Source: CALUVN01 sp944323595
GTDB lineage: Bacteria > Cyanobacteriota > Vampirovibrionia > Gastranaerophilales > Gastranaerophilaceae
Direction of reading: 5' to 3'
Length of the DNA: 64,000 nucleotides
NCBI GenBank assembly: GCA_963931255.1
Contig: OZ006972.1
Location: 1,798,001 to 1,862,000 of the forward strand
Shown piece by piece: positions 8,816 to 16,612 of this stretch; positions within the stretch are counted from its first letter, which is position 1, and every line of letters starts with the position of its first letter. The notes under the pieces were generated by a model. It did no database searches, had not been told where the DNA came from, and saw nothing but the letters and a program-made list of their open reading frames with translations. A program made the position numbers and the translations under genes.

Positions 8816-10960
8816 TTACTGATTTAAAAGGTTTGCTTTTTCTTCTTCTGTTACCCCTTTCATCGTGAGGTTAACTCTGCCTTTATCATCAATTTTGATA
8901 ACTTTAACGATAACTTCGTCGCCGATTTTTACGTGCGGTTCGATAGTTTCAATTCTTTCATTGCAGATTTGAGAGATATGAACCATACCGTCTTTGCCGC
9001 CGCCGAGTTCAACAAACGCACCGATAGGGATGATTCTTACAACTTTGCCTTTGATAATCATTCCTACTTCAGGTTTGAAAGTTAAATCTCTAATCATGCG
9101 TTTTGCAATTTCAGCGCCTTCCTGATCGTTAGATGTGATAGTTACAACACCTGAATCCTGAATATCGATTTCAGCACCTGATGCATCAATGATTGCACGG
9201 ATTTGTTTTCCGCCAGGTCCGATTACTGTTCCGATATCTTCAACAGGAATTGTCATTGTTGTGATGCTCGGTGCATAAGGTGACATCGGTCCCGGTTCTG
9301 TTATTGCTTTTCTCATTTCGCCTAAGATATGCAATCTGCCTTCTTTTGCCTGTTGTAGTGCACGGCGTAATGTTTCGTTTGCAATACCTTTTGCTTTCAT
9401 ATCCATTTGAAGCGCAGTGATACCTGTGTCATTACCTGTAACTTTAAAGTCCATATCGCCTAAAAAGTCTTCAATACCTTGAATATCGGTTAATACAACA
9501 GGTTCTTTTCCCTCTTCAGTAATCATACCCATTGCAACGCCGCCTATCATACATTTAACAGGTACACCGGCGTTCATCAGTGCCATTGAAGAACCGCAGG
9601 TTGAAGCCATTGATGTAGAACCGTTTGATTCTAATACATCTGAGGTTACACGGATTGTGTAGCCGAATTCTTCCTGTGACGGGAGCGCCGGAACATTTGC
9701 ACGTTCTGCAAGTGCACCGTGACCTACTTCACGTCTTCCAGGACCTCTGAGGGCTTTTACTTCACCAACGGAAAATCCAGGGAATATGTATTTGTGCATA
9801 TAAGTTTTTTCTGTTTCAGGATCAACACCGTCAAGTTCCTGTTTCATTGCAGGTCCTGCAAGGGTTGCAACTGAAAGAACCTGTGTTTGTCCTCTTGTGA
9901 ATACTGCAGAACCGTGTGCTCTCGGGATAACTCCAACTTCGCACCAGATAGGGCGTACATCGTGAGGTTTTCTTCCGTCTGCACGGACTCCTTCATCAAG
10001 AATCATTGCACGCATAATTTTCTTTTCTGCTGCTTTGAATTCTTCTGCTACAAAGTCAATGCCTGTTTCTTCAATAATTTGTTTAATATAGTGGTCTTCA
10101 GGCAGTGCATCAACTTTTTCTTTAACAAGTTTTTTAGCTTCTTCAAGTTTATTTTGTCTGTATTCTCTGTCGAAGTTGTGGTAAGCATCGAAAATCATAT
10201 CGTGAGCAGTTTCGTCGATAATTTTTTTCAATTCTGTAGTATCGTAAGGATTTACGAACTCTTGTTTTTCAACTCCGCAGGCTTTTGCAAATTCAACCTG
10301 AGCTTCGCATTGTTTTCTGATTTCAACCTGAGCAAATTCAACGGCGTTCATAATATCGTCTTCTGTTACGAATTTACATCCGGCTTCAACCATAATTACA
10401 CTGTCGTGAGTACCTGCAACAACAATGTCGAGGTCTGATTTGTCGGCTTGCTGGTGGGTCGGGTTAGCAATCATATTGCCGTTTTCGTCACGGGAAACTC
10501 TTACCGCGCCGATAGGTCCTTCAAACGGTGCGCCTGAAAGCATCAGGGCTGTTGAAGCTCCTAACATTGCCAGTGTATCCGGCTGATTTTGCTGGTCGTA
10601 GCTGAACAACTGGGCTACGATTTGTATATCATTTCTGTATCCTTTCGGAAACAGCGGTCTGATTGGTCTATCGATAAGTCTTGAAATAAGTATTGCCTTA
10701 TCACTTGCTTTACCCTCTGAACGGTTGTAACCGCCAGGGATACGACCTATTGAAGACATTCTTTCTTCGTAATCAATCAATAACGGGAAGAAATCAATAC
10801 CTACACGTGGTTCTTTTGAAACAACGCAGTGTACAAAAAGCATTGTATCACCGCATCTTACTGTAACTGAGCCATTAGTAGATTGAGCATATTTCCCGGT
10901 TTCAACGGTTACATTTTTACCGCCGATTTCAATTTCAAATTTTTTTGTTTCCGGTACCAT
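8816..10960 (-). CDS. pnp: Polyribonucleotide nucleotidyltransferase (PNPase)
   Basis: PNPase degrades RNA 3' to 5' with phosphate and is a core component of bacterial RNA turnover. Two RNase PH domains are visible: the first with RLIDRPIRPLFPKGYRND, the second with RGQTQVLSVATLAG and the GPGRREVGHGALAER segment. They are followed by a KH domain (VIGPGGKQIRAII, about residue 570) and a C-terminal S1 domain (GMIIKGKVVRIIPIGAFVEL, to the end). At 714 residues it has full length. Start ATG follows GAAAGGACAATT. The gene is monocistronic in appearance and its leader contains a GC-rich hairpin (10975-11002), reminiscent of the leader used for PNPase autoregulation in enterobacteria. Confidence 0.98.
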   Translation of the reverse strand: MVPETKKFEIEIGGKNVTVETGKYAQSTNGSVTVRCGDTMLFVHCVVSKEPRVGIDFFPLLIDYEERMSSIGRIPGGYNRSEGKASDKAILISRLIDRPIRPLFPKGYRNDIQIVAQLFSYDQQNQPDTLAMLGASTALMLSGAPFEGPIGAVRVSRDENGNMIANPTHQQADKSDLDIVVAGTHDSVIMVEAGCKFVTEDDIMNAVEFAQVEIRKQCEAQVEFAKACGVEKQEFVNPYDTTELKKIIDETAHDMIFDAYHNFDREYRQNKLEEAKKLVKEKVDALPEDHYIKQIIEETGIDFVAEEFKAAEKKIMRAMILDEGVRADGRKPHDVRPIWCEVGVIPRAHGSAVFTRGQTQVLSVATLAGPAMKQELDGVDPETEKTYMHKYIFPGFSVGEVKALRGPGRREVGHGALAERANVPALPSQEEFGYTIRVTSDVLESNGSTSMASTCGSSMALMNAGVPVKCMIGGVAMGMITEEGKEPVVLTDIQGIEDFLGDMDFKVTGNDTGITALQMDMKAKGIANETLRRALQQAKEGRLHILGEMRKAITEPGPMSPYAPSITTMTIPVEDIGTVIGPGGKQIRAIIDASGAEIDIQDSGVVTITSNDQEGAEIAKRMIRDLTFKPEVGMIIKGKVVRIIPIGAFVELGGGKDGMVHISQICNERIETIEPHVKIGDEVIVKVIKIDDKGRVNLTMKGVTEEEKANLLNQ

Positions 10961-10974
10961 AATTGTCCTTTCTT

Positions 10975-11002
10975 GACGCGCTTTGCATACTTCCTGCGCG
11001 TT
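10975..11002 (-). promoter_or_regulatory. Hairpin in the pnp leader
   Basis: ACGCGC (10976-10981) pairs perfectly with GCGCGT (10996-11001), extended by one G-T wobble, around a 14-base loop. It stands out in AT-rich sequence 15 bases upstream of the pnp start. No U-run follows, so it is not a terminator. A role in PNPase autoregulation is inferred by analogy. Confidence 0.45.
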
Positions 11003-11033
11003 AATTTTCTATACACTTCTAATGTTCTTTTAA

Positions 11034-11042
11034 ATTATACCA
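11034..11042 (-). promoter_or_regulatory. Extended -10 promoter of pnp
   Basis: On the minus strand TGGTATAAT is a perfect extended -10 element (TG-n-TATAAT), about 73 bases upstream of the pnp ATG. No good -35 is seen, which is acceptable for an extended -10. Confidence 0.5.
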
Positions 11043-11062
11043 GAAACAAAAAATTATATCAT

Positions 11063-11257
11063 CTACCATGGGTAATCCTTTTTGATTTCCCATCCGTCTT
11101 TTTGTATTACCGAACCGCAATATGTTTGGTGATTTCTCGTTTCACCTTTGCATAATTCCAGTGCACGCTCTCTGGTTTGTTCATTTCCAACAAATTCAAA
11201 TTTAGGATAAAATCTTGCAAAAAAATTGTCTCTACCTATTACATTTGGTTTTTGCAT
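11063..11257 (-). CDS. Possible small protein of 64 residues
   Basis: The reading frame begins with ATG at 11255-11257 and encodes a soluble, charged 64-residue protein (two Cys, no membrane segment) of no recognised family. The ribosome binding site is weak (ACGGA). Its 5' end overlaps the possible start region of the XRE gene on the other strand, so one of the two starts is probably wrong. The composition (GNEQTRERALELCKG, DGWEIKKDYPW) looks protein-like rather than random. Confidence 0.45.
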   Translation of the reverse strand: MQKPNVIGRDNFFARFYPKFEFVGNEQTRERALELCKGETRNHQTYCGSVIQKDGWEIKKDYPW

Positions 11258-11518
11258 TCCGTATATTGTAAATATTTTGGCAATGCGTTAAAGTCGCTCA
11301 GGCAGGAAAGAACCGGCAAGAGTTCATATATGTTTGCCTGTGAAAACGATATCCCCCGCTCAACATTATCAAGAATTGAACGCGGCGAAAATGAGGTTGG
11401 GCTTGTTACATTAAAAAAGATTGCAGAAGCTTTCGGTTTGTCTATGTCGGAACTTTTGCAGTTGATTGAACAGCGTATGCCTGCTGATTTTAAAATATTT
11501 GACGATGAACATTATTAA
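11252..11518 (+). CDS. XRE-family helix-turn-helix regulator, start uncertain
   Basis: The segment YFGNALKSLRQERTG followed by IPRSTLSRIERGENE and LKKIAEAFGLSMSELL is a clear HTH_3/Cro-CI DNA-binding domain, with a short acidic tail. There is no ATG in frame. The frame is open from a TTG at 11177, but the domain needs only the part from about 11260, so the TTG at 11252 is listed. No ribosome binding site precedes either. The gene may therefore be 5'-truncated (a remnant), use an unusual start, or be translated from a leaderless transcript. Confidence 0.5.
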   Translation: MHSVYCKYFGNALKSLRQERTGKSSYMFACENDIPRSTLSRIERGENEVGLVTLKKIAEAFGLSMSELLQLIEQRMPADFKIFDDEHY

Positions 11519-11602
11519 TTTTTTTAGTAATCACTTCTGACAAAGCACAAACAGGGTTCTGTCTGGCTATAAATTAAGTCATATAATGTTTCTATCAGTA
11601 AT

Positions 11603-12100
11603 TCAATTATTTTCATAGAGTTTCTCCAGGTCTTGTATGTCTTTTCCTGTAATCATTTGTGCGTAATCTGTTGTCGGGTTCATTATACTGTTTAGTCTGT
11701 TTGTGTGGTCTAATCCGAGTGAGTGTCCTATTTCATGAAGCATTGTTCTGTAGTAGTCATTATTATATTGCGCAGCACCTCTTATATTTTTGGAAAGTTG
11801 TATTGTTGCACCGGTTATTATGTTGCCGTTTGTTTGTCTGCTGCATAATCCTGCAACACTGCCTCCTATTTGTTCGACCATTATTACTTTTATTTCTGCA
11901 TTATCCTTTGAGTTTACAAATTGAAAACTAATAAGTCCGTTTGCGCGGGTTTCCCACTTGTTGAATGCTTTCTTCATTGAGTATTCTTTGGAATTCGGCT
12001 CAATATACACGCTTATTGTTTTATTTTCCGGCCAGTGCGCTGCAAAAACCTCAAGAGGTATGAGCAGCAGTATTGTTGCCGTAAGAATAATTTTTTTCAT
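11603..12100 (-). CDS. Secreted matrixin-like zinc metalloprotease
   Basis: The product is about 165 residues long. It starts with a typical signal peptide (MKKIILTATILLLIPLEVFA, cleavage near AHW) and has the metzincin zinc site HEIGHSLGLDH (three His plus catalytic Glu) followed by the Met-turn SIMNP. This places it in peptidase family M10A/matrixin, a small catalytic domain without propeptide or hemopexin repeats. ATG at 12098-12100 is preferred over an upstream TTG at 12112 because it begins the signal peptide. The mature enzyme should act outside the cytoplasmic membrane, either in the periplasm or exported further. The substrate is unknown. Confidence 0.9.
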   Translation of the reverse strand: MKKIILTATILLLIPLEVFAAHWPENKTISVYIEPNSKEYSMKKAFNKWETRANGLISFQFVNSKDNAEIKVIMVEQIGGSVAGLCSRQTNGNIITGATIQLSKNIRGAAQYNNDYYRTMLHEIGHSLGLDHTNRLNSIMNPTTDYAQMITGKDIQDLEKLYENN

Positions 12101-12132
12101 CCAAAATACCAACTTTAAAAGTTACACGAAAA

Positions 12133-12429
12133 TTAGAAGTGCATGTCAAAGCTTGGCGGCATTCCGTTAGTTTTTTCATCTTCCATACGCATAGCCGTAC
12201 CGATTGTGAAACTTTCGGCAAAGGCTTTGTTGATTTGGAATGTAATATCGCCGTTAAAGACCTGCTCGTTTTCTTCAAGGAAGTTAAATAACGGTTCAAT
12301 AGGAGCCTTGACAAGGTTTTCAACTGTACCGCCCGCCAGTTTAAGTGTGCGGTCTCCGATTTCCGGAACCTTGACGTTCATACCGAACGGTTTATATGGT
12401 CTGTTAAATGAAGCACCTGTGTCTGTCAT
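12133..12429 (-). CDS. Unrecognised 98-residue protein
   Basis: This is a small soluble protein without known motifs. Features seen: Pro-rich N-terminus (NRPYKPFGMNVKVPE), then a mixed-charge region with ALVEN-type helices and a C-terminal Met-rich end. It starts with ATG after CTAAGGTAACAAAT, an acceptable ribosome binding site. It lies 33 bases upstream of the matrixin gene in the same direction, so the two may form an operon; it could be an inhibitor or partner of the protease, but nothing in the sequence proves this. Confidence 0.65.
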   Translation of the reverse strand: MTDTGASFNRPYKPFGMNVKVPEIGDRTLKLAGGTVENLVKAPIEPLFNFLEENEQVFNGDITFQINKAFAESFTIGTAMRMEDEKTNGMPPSFDMHF

Positions 12430-12551
12430 ATTTGTTACCTTAGATTATCCCATTTGTTTAACTACATGTTTTATATCGGAATTTTTTCAATGAAAGTTTA
12501 ATGATTCGGGTTAAAAAGTAACAAAATTTTACAATTATTTACATCAAATTT

Positions 12552-13928
12552 TTATCTGCGTCGTGTTTCAGGCTTTTTGTTGCCGTATTTAGCCTGATGA
12601 AGTTTTTTTATTTGCTCGCGTTTTAATTCTTTATTTGTTTTCTTTTTAGGAGTATCTTCTGTATTTTTATTTTTGTTTTTAGATGTTCTTTTCTTGTTGT
12701 ATATTTTGTTGTTTGTTTCATCAAGTGTTTCTGCTGTTGTATCAGCAGTAGTTTTCGGTCTGTATATTGCTCTTAGTTCTGCCATTTCATCATCGACAGT
12801 GAATTTAGGTTCAACAGGATCTTCCTGAAGTTTAGCGTACTCACGGCGCATTTTTCTGCTCATATTCAGGCTGTCAATGTTTAAATCCAAAAGTCCTTCT
12901 GACTCTTGTTTTACTCTGTCTTGAATTTTAACGATATACCATTTACTGAGTTTTCCGCGGTTTGCAAAGTCAACCAGCCTGTTCATCAGTCGTTGTGCGT
13001 TGAAAAACATTTCGGGGTGTTCTTCTAGCTGTTGAATCATAGGTCTGTCCTGACGGAAACTGTTGCAGCGCATACATTCAGGTATGTAATTGAAAAGATG
13101 ATTTTCTCCGTTAGTAGTTTTCGGATTTTTAGGGCGAACGTGTTCTATAGTACACATTGAATAGCTTAAAAGTCTTATACCGATAGCATCTGCCGGTTTT
13201 GTGCTATATTTTACTATGAAAGCGTTTTTGTCTTCGTAGGCTGTAGGAAGTTTATTAGCAAGCCTTATCAGGTGTTCTTTAGTTGCAGAGTTTTTTCTGC
13301 CTGAAAGTATTTGTTCAAACTTATTAACGAAACGTTTTCTGCGAAACTGGTTATTTCCCTCAAGGATAAGCTGTTTTTCTTCTTCTATTAATTCTTTTAT
13401 TTCTTTGCGCAGTTCAGGATTAATGTTTTCGCTGGCTTTTTCAATCATTTTAAATATGCCAAACTGTGTTGCTATCAACGGTTTTTCATGCTCATCTTTT
13501 ATCAGTGTAAGTATTTGTTGAAAATTAAGGTCAGGGTATTTTTTAGCTTTTTCTTTCAAAATCCCGAAAACTTCTTTTTCAACAGAGTGCATGTTTCCCT
13601 CGTATTTATTAAGGATTTCTATTGCTTCAGGAGCGTCGCATCTAAGCACGCCTGAGTTTGCAAGTTTTTGAATTTCTTCCGGTTCAATCATTTCCCTGCC
13701 GCAGCATAAACAGGTAAGGTGATATTTATAGAGTTTTTCTAACGGGGCACGGGATGCCGGAACATCTTCAGGTCTTTCGCCTTTAAAAGATATTGATGAA
13801 CGTTCAAACACATCATTTTGCGGATTTTTTAACAAAGACAGTCTTTGTTGTGAATAATCAGTATGATTATTCACAGGTCTTTGCTGTCTGCCTAAATTCA
13901 CATTCCACACTAAGGGTAAAATCTTCAT
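12552..13928 (-). CDS. Split HNH-nuclease-like protein, paralogue A
   Basis: The protein is about 458 residues long. The HNH core can be read in two pieces: a zinc CxxC (HLTCLCCGREM, near residue 70) and, more than 200 residues later, the His strand and finger CTIEHVRPK, a segment HLFNY, and CMRCNSFR (second CxxC with the terminal Asn). Between them is a Lys/Glu-rich helical insertion. The C-terminal tail is very basic (KKRTSKNKNKN, PKKKTNKELKREQ), suited to nucleic-acid binding. Residues 46-50 are ISFKG, the N-terminal box shared with other large proteins here. ATG at 13926-13928 is chosen because MKILPLVWNVN then aligns with MRIIPVTAFNI of the paralogue directly upstream. Not a named family to me; nuclease activity is inferred from the motif. 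Confidence 0.8.
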   Translation of the reverse strand: MKILPLVWNVNLGRQQRPVNNHTDYSQQRLSLLKNPQNDVFERSSISFKGERPEDVPASRAPLEKLYKYHLTCLCCGREMIEPEEIQKLANSGVLRCDAPEAIEILNKYEGNMHSVEKEVFGILKEKAKKYPDLNFQQILTLIKDEHEKPLIATQFGIFKMIEKASENINPELRKEIKELIEEEKQLILEGNNQFRRKRFVNKFEQILSGRKNSATKEHLIRLANKLPTAYEDKNAFIVKYSTKPADAIGIRLLSYSMCTIEHVRPKNPKTTNGENHLFNYIPECMRCNSFRQDRPMIQQLEEHPEMFFNAQRLMNRLVDFANRGKLSKWYIVKIQDRVKQESEGLLDLNIDSLNMSRKMRREYAKLQEDPVEPKFTVDDEMAELRAIYRPKTTADTTAETLDETNNKIYNKKRTSKNKNKNTEDTPKKKTNKELKREQIKKLHQAKYGNKKPETRRR

Positions 13929-13981
13929 GTTTATATAAATCTTCAAAATTATTTTTTTTGTTAGTACGTTAAGAAACGTAA

Positions 13982-15352
13982 CTATTTTTTACTGTCAACT
14001 AATTTTAATTTGCTTGTATTCAGGACAAGTTCGTTATCTGTAAGTTTTGCGACGGTATCAGAAAACCATAAAATATACTTTCTGGGAAGTTTTATCTTTT
14101 CAAATATACCATCATTTGCAAGTTCAATCATTTTATCAACGGAATACTGGCATGTTTGTTTGGTATTCGGGTGCTGGTGGAGATAATCTTTAAGGTCAAC
14201 GTTGCCTCTTCTGGAATTAAAATATGCTGAGGCGGGACCGTAGTTTGAAAGTTCATCTCTGCCGCCTTTTGATTGCGGCAGCAGGTGTTCTATACTGCCA
14301 AATGAATCCGATACCAGTCTGTAACAGAGTCTGTTTGATGGAGTATTCTGGAATTTTAGAATAAATGCGGAAATGTTATTTCTTGATGTAGGAAGTTCTT
14401 CTGCAGTTTCTAAAACTTTTGCTTTTAGTGCTGTATCATCAATACCGTCAGTTATTTTCATCAAATCATAAATGTAGGATTTTCTGTTAAAAGGTGTGTT
14501 TACCGGCATATTGTAGAGCCTTTTTTGTGATGTTTCCATTAGCTCAAACAGTTCAGGATTTTTTTTAAGGGATGACTGGTCTATTTTATATTTAATCATC
14601 CTGAGAACGTGGCCTTGATAATTTCTTGTTTTGTTATTGGTTGTATCTTTAAGTTTAGAGGCATAATGTAAAAGGCGTCTCATTGTTTTGATTTCATCAG
14701 GTTTACCATGTTCGGAGATTGAGTCGTAAAGTTTTTGGATTTTGTATTGAAATTCATACGAGCTGAAAGGTACAATTACAGGCGCATTAGAAAGTTTTTT
14801 GTCTGTGTTTTGCATCAATATATTAAATTCTTCCTGCTTTTCCGGCGGGAATGATTTGGATAATTCTTTCAGTTTATAAAACGTAACCGCCTGTTCAGAA
14901 CGTAATTTTTTGAAGTGTTCCGGCTCAAGTTCTTTCATTATTTCCGAAAATTTCTTGTTCGGGTTCTTGTCTGCAACTTTTTTTATAAATCCGAAAAGTT
15001 CTTTTTCAATAGGAAGCATACTTTCTTCATAGGGTTCCAGCACTGTTGTAATTTTACCGATGCCGCCGTTGAAGTAGCCGTTTTGTTCCAGTTTTCGGAT
15101 TTTAGTTGCATCAATCATTTTTATTCCGCTGTACATGCAGGGAATCCCGTAGCCGAAAAGCCGTTTTAGACCTGATGAATTTGCATAAGACCCGAAAGTA
15201 ATATATTTAGCCATTAAAGCTTGTGCGTACAGGTCATTAGAGATATCAGGATAATCGGAATGAGGAAATTTCATTGTATAATCTTTGTTTACTCCAGTCT
15301 TATACTCATTGTGATAATTTATATTAAATGCTGTTACAGGTATTATTCTCAC
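13982..15352 (-). CDS. Split HNH-nuclease-like protein, paralogue B
   Basis: This 456-residue protein is a tandem paralogue of the gene at 12552, with the same order of segments. The HNH half-site is more canonical here: SIEHLLPQSKGG, then ELSNYGP and AYFNSRRG. The zinc cysteines are lost, however (CMYSGIKM in place of CLCCGREM; SAYFN in place of CMRCN). The long helical insertion is conserved in layout. ITFGS at residues 51-55 is the shared N-terminal box. The start is GTG at 15350-15352 with no clear ribosome binding site; it is supported by alignment with the paralogue's N-terminus. A TATTAT lies six bases before it, so a leaderless transcript is possible. Whether it is an active nuclease without the metal-binding cysteines is open. 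Confidence 0.78.
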   Translation of the reverse strand: MRIIPVTAFNINYHNEYKTGVNKDYTMKFPHSDYPDISNDLYAQALMAKYITFGSYANSSGLKRLFGYGIPCMYSGIKMIDATKIRKLEQNGYFNGGIGKITTVLEPYEESMLPIEKELFGFIKKVADKNPNKKFSEIMKELEPEHFKKLRSEQAVTFYKLKELSKSFPPEKQEEFNILMQNTDKKLSNAPVIVPFSSYEFQYKIQKLYDSISEHGKPDEIKTMRRLLHYASKLKDTTNNKTRNYQGHVLRMIKYKIDQSSLKKNPELFELMETSQKRLYNMPVNTPFNRKSYIYDLMKITDGIDDTALKAKVLETAEELPTSRNNISAFILKFQNTPSNRLCYRLVSDSFGSIEHLLPQSKGGRDELSNYGPASAYFNSRRGNVDLKDYLHQHPNTKQTCQYSVDKMIELANDGIFEKIKLPRKYILWFSDTVAKLTDNELVLNTSKLKLVDSKK

Positions 15353-15513
15353 AATTATATAATATTACAAAAGATTTTGTTAAAGTTTTATTATTAAGCT
15401 TTTTTAATAATGGTGTTTTGCGGTATTTGGTGCTGCATTGTTAGTAGACCGTACTTGCCGGCGTGAAGTAAATAAATATTACGGACAGAATGAAACATTT
15501 TTCAGAAACGGTT

Positions 15514-16137
15514 TTAGCCCATTGGCGGCGGTTGAATGTAAAGCGGCAGAAGTTTATGCCAGTCACCGTCAGTTGTTTTAATTTTCTCTTCTGCCAGACT
15601 TATGAGAATTTCACCGAGCGGATAATCTTTTTGCTGGTAAGAAATTCCGCCAAGCAGAGGCTGAAGTCTGTCATCTGTTATAACGGTATAATTCCCGCTT
15701 TCAGCTAATTTTTGAACTTCTTCCAGTTCTACTGCGCCTTTGATTTCGTTATCAATATACAAATATGCTTTGTTTTTTCTCGCATCCAGTGCTACCATAG
15801 GATTTTTGCAGTCTGTAATTTTTGATAAAATCTCAAGCGAAGATACACCGACGGCCTTGCATCCTGACGCTTGCGCAAATACTCTTGCCACAGTTGTGCA
15901 GGCTCGGATTCCTGTAAAGCTTCCGGGACCGATGTTTATTCCGATAAGTGTAATATCTTCAGGTTTTATATTATTTTCATTTAATATATCTGCAATTGTT
16001 GAAATTAAATATGCTGAATGATAATGAGTCTGTGTATTTTCAATCACTTTTGATGTCAGAATAGAGTCATCTTTCTTTAAGACAACATACATTTTATCAA
16101 GACAGGTGTCAAAGGCTAATGTTATATTATTTTCCAC
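15514..16137 (-). CDS. tsaB: tRNA threonylcarbamoyladenosine biosynthesis protein TsaB
   Basis: TsaB is the scaffold partner of TsaD in making the t6A37 modification of ANN-decoding tRNAs. The N-terminal ASKHA fold is seen in ITLAFDTCLDKMYVVL, and the family signature in INIGPGSFTGIRACTTVAR. At 207 residues it is slightly short but complete. The GTG start is supported by GAGGA eight bases upstream. It overlaps the end of tsaE by 11 bases, so the two are translationally coupled. TsaD and TsaC are not in the window. Confidence 0.93.
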   Translation of the reverse strand: MENNITLAFDTCLDKMYVVLKKDDSILTSKVIENTQTHYHSAYLISTIADILNENNIKPEDITLIGINIGPGSFTGIRACTTVARVFAQASGCKAVGVSSLEILSKITDCKNPMVALDARKNKAYLYIDNEIKGAVELEEVQKLAESGNYTVITDDRLQPLLGGISYQQKDYPLGEILISLAEEKIKTTDGDWHKLLPLYIQPPPMG

Positions 16138-16612
16138 TTTTTAATTCCTCTATAATCTTTATATTATCACATCCAAAGGCTTCAAATGAATATTTTCGTT
16201 CATCATTTTCAGTGTAGGTTACATTGATTTTTATATGGTTAAACGGGATTTCGTCCTGTGAAAATTCAGCCCATTCAACAAACGTAACCTGTTTACCTTC
16301 GGAATATTCCCTTAATTCATCAAGGATTGTGTGTACTCCCTCATTCTCCAGTCGGTACAAATCAAAATGGTACATCGGAACTTTGCCGCTATGATATTCG
16401 TTTAGAATTACAAAGCTCGGGCTTGTTACTTTTTCTTTGACATCAAGTGCTTCTCCGACAAATTTTACAAAAGCTGTTTTTCCTGCACCTATTTCTCCAT
16501 ACAGGCTTACGAATACACCGTTTTGTATTAAATTGGCAAAGCGGTATGCCAGAGATTTTGTATCGTCTAAATTTTTACATACTACTTCATATATTTCATT
16601 CATCTTTTTCAT
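16127..16612 (-). CDS. tsaE: tRNA threonylcarbamoyladenosine biosynthesis ATPase TsaE
   Basis: TsaE is the small P-loop ATPase of the t6A complex. The Walker A is GEIGAGKTAFVK, followed by VTSPSFVILNEY and the MYHFDLYRL segment that are typical of the family. The length of about 160 residues is normal. In-frame starts exist at GTG 16618, ATG 16612 and ATG 16603; 16612 is listed but MNEIYEV from 16603 is equally possible. The 5' end overlaps the diguanylate cyclase gene and the 3' end overlaps tsaB. Confidence 0.92.
   Translation of the reverse strand: MKKMNEIYEVVCKNLDDTKSLAYRFANLIQNGVFVSLYGEIGAGKTAFVKFVGEALDVKEKVTSPSFVILNEYHSGKVPMYHFDLYRLENEGVHTILDELREYSEGKQVTFVEWAEFSQDEIPFNHIKINVTYTENDERKYSFEAFGCDNIKIIEELKSGK

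Noticed and set aside
9887..10438. 183-codon frame antisense to pnp
   Set aside because: It is a Phe/Cys/Asn-rich frame antisense to conserved PNPase codons, with no start signals.
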